Assembly: GCF_016711335.1 (NCBI RefSeq)
Contig: NZ_JADJTF010000001.1
Coordinates: 434,001-498,000 of the forward strand
Direction: 5' to 3'
Origin: Thiofilum sp.
GTDB taxonomy: Bacteria; Pseudomonadota; Gammaproteobacteria; Thiotrichales; Thiotrichaceae
DNA length: 64,000 bases
In this document: piece by piece, positions 60,821-64,000 of the stretch
Layout: the number at the start of each line of letters is the position of its first letter
Position numbering within the stretch: the stretch's first letter is position 1
Notes under the pieces: generated by a model
Told to the model about the DNA's origin: nothing
The model's database searches: none
The model's input: only the letters and a program-made list of their open reading frames with translations
Made by a program: the position numbers and the translations under genes

Positions 60821-62608
60821 TTATTCGAGTATCTGCCATACCAAACGCTCAAAACCTAGCGCGACTACTGCGATGCAACGCAGGCGCTCTGGCTCTTGGT
60901 ATTTATCGATCAATACTTGGCGATAATGGGCTAATTGATGCTGAGCATTTTGTAAAGCTGTCTGCACTAAAGGTAATAACGCTAGTTGCTCACGACTTTG
61001 GTTTTTAACTTGCTCTCCGGTCAAACCTAAATCACCTAAGCTCAAGTACTTAAATTCAAATACTATATCCAGCAATGCATACTGGCGCATATTGGGGCGA
61101 GTAATCAGCGTTAAATCTGAATAGCGCCGTTGTAAGGCAGGCTCGGAATCCATAATGTAGTAGGTATCGCTAAATAATAGCGTTAAGAAAGCTGTTTTAA
61201 CGGTTAGCTCATTACTCCAGCGATAATCACGATTATTTAAAATCGCAAAGTATTTAGTTTCGATAAATTCAGCTAAAGGCTGCAACTCAGCAGTTTGATA
61301 AAATTGCTCTGCCATTTGTTGCAGCATAAAACGCTCCATACCATCCGGTAATAAGCGCTCTTTAAGTTCTGCAATATATAAGCCGTGAATGACTAGATTC
61401 GGTACACTTAAAATAAGTCCGCCAATTGCACCGCGCCCGCTAATAGTCAGCACTCCAAAAAAGTAGAGCAGCGCAATCATATAATTAGGATCATTTTTCA
61501 AATTGCGTAGCTTTTCCATCCCAAATTGATTTTCTAATTGGGGAATAGTCAACGCCTGTTGAGCATTGAGAATGTTATTAATAACTGTTCTACCTGCGGG
61601 TAAACTGGCTATATAGGCAATCTTATTAGCATCCATTGCTAAATTGCCGTCGAGAATTTGCGAGGGAGCCGAGCAATATTCCTTGTAATAATGCAGATAG
61701 TACAAAGCTAGCGTAGGATTATACAGGCGGGGTTGAGTCATATCCTCACAAAAACGATAACCATTATAAAATGAGCGCATGGTAGCTAAGGTTTGCGAGA
61801 TAGTTTCTGGCGGATGTTGGCACTCTGAGGCTACTTGATTCACTAGCTCTGTAAGTTCGGTTTCAGTCACACCACATAAGGCGTTGAAATGAGGTAGTAA
61901 ATAAATATTAGTAGCCACATTATAGCCGCTAGTCATATCGCTTAAGACTACAGGTGATACTCCGGTAATAAATACTCGCCCTATTTTTCCGTCTGAGGCA
62001 TTTGATTTAATGGCTTTGAATAAAGTTTTTAGTACACCTTCGCTTCTTACCAGCTCTAAATAACTTTGTTGATCGGCTTGAACGTGCATGAGTAGCTCAT
62101 TAGCAAAATTATCGTATTCATCTATCAGTAAATAGACTTGATAACCACTCGCCTGTGCCGCGCTTAATACCGATTGAAAAGAAAATAGTGCATCTTCATA
62201 GATCAATTTAGGTTCTGTTTTTAATAGACCTTTGTATCTCAACAAAAAGTCTTGCAAGGTCGCCATAATATGACGGAATAGATTTTGAGTAATAGCTTCG
62301 GTATCGCCTTGCGCTAATACTTGGGAAAAATCCCAACGCAATATCATGTATTGATTGCGTTCTGGTGTGGGAGTTTTGCCGACGGCTAGTTCACCGAATA
62401 GGCGCTCGAAATCAGCTTTGCGATTCACATCGTAGTAATGGGCTAGGGTCGAGAGCCATAATGATTTACCAAAGCGGCGCGGGCGTAGGAAGATGAGTTG
62501 CTTGCCTGCGTTTTCGAGCTTGGCGAGGTAGTGGGTACGATCTAAATAGACATAGCCCTCGGTACGCAAAGAGTAGAAATCGCTATTGCCGTAGGGGAAT
62601 TTGAGCAT
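60821..62608 (-). CDS. AAA-ATPase-like protein with PD-(D/E)xK nuclease-like C-terminus (DUF1703 type)
   Basis: 595 residues. N-terminal AAA-ATPase-like domain: DRTHYLAKLENAGKQLIFLRPRRFGKSLWLSTLAHYYD, where RPRRFGKS is the modified Walker A, and the acidic block VYLLIDEYDNFANELL. The middle contains ITGVSPVVLSDMTSGYN. The C-terminal region has LLDIVFEFKYLSL (a D-x-n-E-x-K nuclease core) within about 150 residues of the end. Proteins of this kind are common, often in many copies, in gammaproteobacteria and Bacteroidetes; the role is unclear, and mobile-element or defence links have been suggested. Confidence 0.87.
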   Translation of the reverse strand: MLKFPYGNSDFYSLRTEGYVYLDRTHYLAKLENAGKQLIFLRPRRFGKSLWLSTLAHYYDVNRKADFERLFGELAVGKTPTPERNQYMILRWDFSQVLAQGDTEAITQNLFRHIMATLQDFLLRYKGLLKTEPKLIYEDALFSFQSVLSAAQASGYQVYLLIDEYDNFANELLMHVQADQQSYLELVRSEGVLKTLFKAIKSNASDGKIGRVFITGVSPVVLSDMTSGYNVATNIYLLPHFNALCGVTETELTELVNQVASECQHPPETISQTLATMRSFYNGYRFCEDMTQPRLYNPTLALYYLHYYKEYCSAPSQILDGNLAMDANKIAYIASLPAGRTVINNILNAQQALTIPQLENQFGMEKLRNLKNDPNYMIALLYFFGVLTISGRGAIGGLILSVPNLVIHGLYIAELKERLLPDGMERFMLQQMAEQFYQTAELQPLAEFIETKYFAILNNRDYRWSNELTVKTAFLTLLFSDTYYIMDSEPALQRRYSDLTLITRPNMRQYALLDIVFEFKYLSLGDLGLTGEQVKNQSREQLALLPLVQTALQNAQHQLAHYRQVLIDKYQEPERLRCIAVVALGFERLVWQILE

Positions 62609-62736
62609 GGAGCTTTACCTGCTAATCGTCATAGGGGGATTTTAGCAAGTTTGTCCAAAGTTCTCAGCTAACCTTTTGTCTACCTAATAAATTCATTAAC
62701 AAAATCTCCTTTAATACTAGAATTTTTTCACCAACA

Positions 62737-63711
62737 TCAGTTAGAAGAGTATAAACGATCCAAAATAGTGATAACACTTTTCATTAATGACGAACCATTA
62801 CGCTGTCCATCATCTTGTATATCTTCATTTAGTAGTTGCCGGACTACTTTATCTATTGGGTTTCCTGAAGAATTACGTGATCCATCTAGTGCATTATTAT
62901 TACTAATTGTGTAGTCAAGTACTGAGCCATCAAATTTACCATTAATAAGTGGATCATGTCCAAATAAACGGAGTGCTCCCTGCTCAAACTCTGTTAAACC
63001 TGTTCTTTGGTGTAGTAAATTAATATCCGTAATAATTGATACTGCACCTGAAGAAAAATGAACAGGTCGATTAGCATAGCGTGTTGACATATCAACACCT
63101 GTTTTTTCTTTTACTAAATTAAAATAAAGTTGGTCTAGAAATATACCCGTATCACCCCCAAATTGTTGTTTTTCAGCAGCACGTAACTCTTTTACTAATT
63201 CAACCTCAGCTTTATTCGCCCAATTAGTGCCTGTACCATCCGCTCCCAACACATTAGTATAAATACCTCCATCTTGTTTTCCGGCTGAAATGACTTGACG
63301 CCCCCATAAATGTAGAATGGCTCGCTCTCTTGGTGTCATACCCAATTGATCCCGTTGAGTAGCCGACAGTATATTAAAATCAATATTTCTATCATCCTCG
63401 GAGTTTTGATTACTAGCAGCGCTTAATAGATTATTGTTACTTGCTGTATTAAAGTTATTACTTCTATTAAAAGGCTGAGAATTGTTGCTAGTATCAGCAA
63501 CAGTTGGTGTTGGTCTAGTTGTATTATCTGATGATTGACTTAATAACTGCTGTAAAATAGTAACTAATACTCTGATCAAAGCACTATAATCGACAGTACT
63601 CTCTAAAGGATTATTAAATTGTGTATTTGAAATAATAGCTGAACTGCTATTAATACCGTTCAATCCTCCATATAATGATTGCCCGCCTAAACCACTAATA
63701 ATCTGTGACAT
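62737..63711 (-). CDS. unrecognised protein with Asn-rich linker and an internal duplication
   Basis: 324 residues. Residues 1-60 are Gly/Ser/Asn-rich with a short helix (ALIRVLVTILQQLLSQ); 60-110 is an Asn/Ser-rich linker. Then two related modules occur: TPRERAILHLWGRQVISAGKQDGGIY (about 125-150) and TEFEQGALRLFGHDPLINGKFDGSVL (about 240-265), each with the pattern (E)xxxLxLxG...xG..DG. No signal peptide. The style resembles type III secreted effectors or harpin-like proteins, but this is only a composition match. No function is claimed. Confidence 0.6.
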   Translation of the reverse strand: MSQIISGLGGQSLYGGLNGINSSSAIISNTQFNNPLESTVDYSALIRVLVTILQQLLSQSSDNTTRPTPTVADTSNNSQPFNRSNNFNTASNNNLLSAASNQNSEDDRNIDFNILSATQRDQLGMTPRERAILHLWGRQVISAGKQDGGIYTNVLGADGTGTNWANKAEVELVKELRAAEKQQFGGDTGIFLDQLYFNLVKEKTGVDMSTRYANRPVHFSSGAVSIITDINLLHQRTGLTEFEQGALRLFGHDPLINGKFDGSVLDYTISNNNALDGSRNSSGNPIDKVVRQLLNEDIQDDGQRNGSSLMKSVITILDRLYSSN

Positions 63712-63801
63712 AATAAATATCCTAATCTAGTAACAGCAAAAAACGACATATAGGGTGACATTTCATCACCCTATATCACTCCTAAAGAACCATCTTTTAT
63801 A

Positions 63802-64000
63802 TTAATGCTGTTTATCTGGCATTTCCGGCATTTCCGGCATTTCCGGCATTTCCGGCATTTCCGGCATTTCCGGCATTTCCGGCATTTCCGGCATTTCCGG
63901 CATTTCCGGCATTTCCGGCATTTCCGGCATTTCCGGCATTTCCGGCATTTCCGGCATTTCCGGCATTTCCGGCATTTCCGGCATTTCCGGCATTTCCGGC
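63802..64000 (-). CDS. C-terminal tail of a protein with (Met-Pro-Glu)n repeats, partial at the right edge
   Basis: A minus-strand frame enters at 64000, runs through about 20 copies of Met-Pro-Glu and ends MPDKQH-stop at 63802-63804. As only the tail is visible, the body of the protein lies beyond the window. Since every frame through the repeat is open, coding is not certain, but the single frame ending cleanly in a stop followed by normal intergenic sequence favours it. Orientation and spacing (90 bases) make it a likely co-transcribed partner of the gene at 62737. Confidence 0.45.
   Translation of the reverse strand, partial: PEMPEMPEMPEMPEMPEMPEMPEMPEMPEMPEMPEMPEMPEMPEMPEMPEMPEMPEMPEMPDKQH
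63819..64000. repeat. 9-bp tandem repeat (GGCATTTCC)n, at least 20 copies
   Basis: The unit GGCATTTCC repeats without a break to the last base of the window. All copies visible are identical. The total length is unknown because the array is cut by the window edge. In the minus strand it encodes Met-Pro-Glu; perfect identity suggests active slippage. Confidence 0.97.

Noticed and set aside
63819..64000. CRISPR or centromere-like iterons at the right edge
   Set aside because: The unit is only 9 bp with no spacers, and one frame ends in a proper stop; a coding tandem repeat fits better.

Overview
The window looks like part of a gammaproteobacterial chromosome of moderate GC. A filamentous, Thiothrix/Thiolinea-like member of the Thiotrichales fits the mix of genes: large OmpA-type surface proteins, sigma-54 controlled aromatic degradation, TRAP and ABC importers, many C/G-rich palindromic repeats, and IS/TnpB remnants. 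This taxonomic guess is inference only; no rRNA gene is present.

Layout. 0-8 kb: two large OmpA-family envelope proteins around a small membrane protein, then rsmA and tRNA-Ser(GGA). 8-12 kb: a STAND-type ATPase gene whose 3' end was first expanded by an in-frame palindromic repeat and then cut off by an IS4-family element with a perfect 9-bp target duplication. 12-19 kb: a Phd/YefM antitoxin overlapping a HipA-type kinase, secreted and membrane proteins, an SGNH esterase, an alpha/beta hydrolase, a universal stress protein and a solitary TnpB element.

19-45 kb is the core of the window and encodes conversion of aromatics to central metabolites. A TRAP importer and antABC (anthranilate 1,2-dioxygenase) sit beside a divergent AraC/XylS regulator. 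Catechol 2,3-dioxygenase follows, then a GntR/FCD regulator, a RidA protein and the lower meta-cleavage operon dmpCEFGHI. A DmpR/XylR-type sigma-54 activator comes next. After a 3.3-kb stretch of unrelated genes comes the multicomponent phenol hydroxylase dmpKLMNOP with dmpD and a dmpQ-like ferredoxin. Phenol and anthranilate would both give catechol, which is cleaved in meta position and ends as pyruvate and acetyl-CoA. The regulatory DNA is readable: a sigma-54 promoter with an upstream palindrome before dmpK, and a shared pair of TATCGAYA boxes with 19-bp period before both catechol 2,3-dioxygenase and dmpC.

45-58 kb: a radical SAM protein, a Fic protein with an AlbA_2/HATPase protein, a nitroreductase, and a seven-gene unit (acyl-CoA synthetase, LivGHMKF-type ABC importer, PaaK-like ligase) preceded by a LiuR-like palindrome. 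58-64 kb: a Spy/CpxP-like periplasmic protein, an NTF2-like secreted protein, a LysR regulator, an AAA-ATPase/nuclease-like protein, an unrecognised protein with an internal duplication, and finally a 9-bp tandem repeat encoding a (Met-Pro-Glu)n tail that runs off the window.

At least four copies of a roughly 100-130 bp double-hairpin C/G-rich repeat occur, three of them inside or next to the dmp operons and one fused in frame into the STAND gene.
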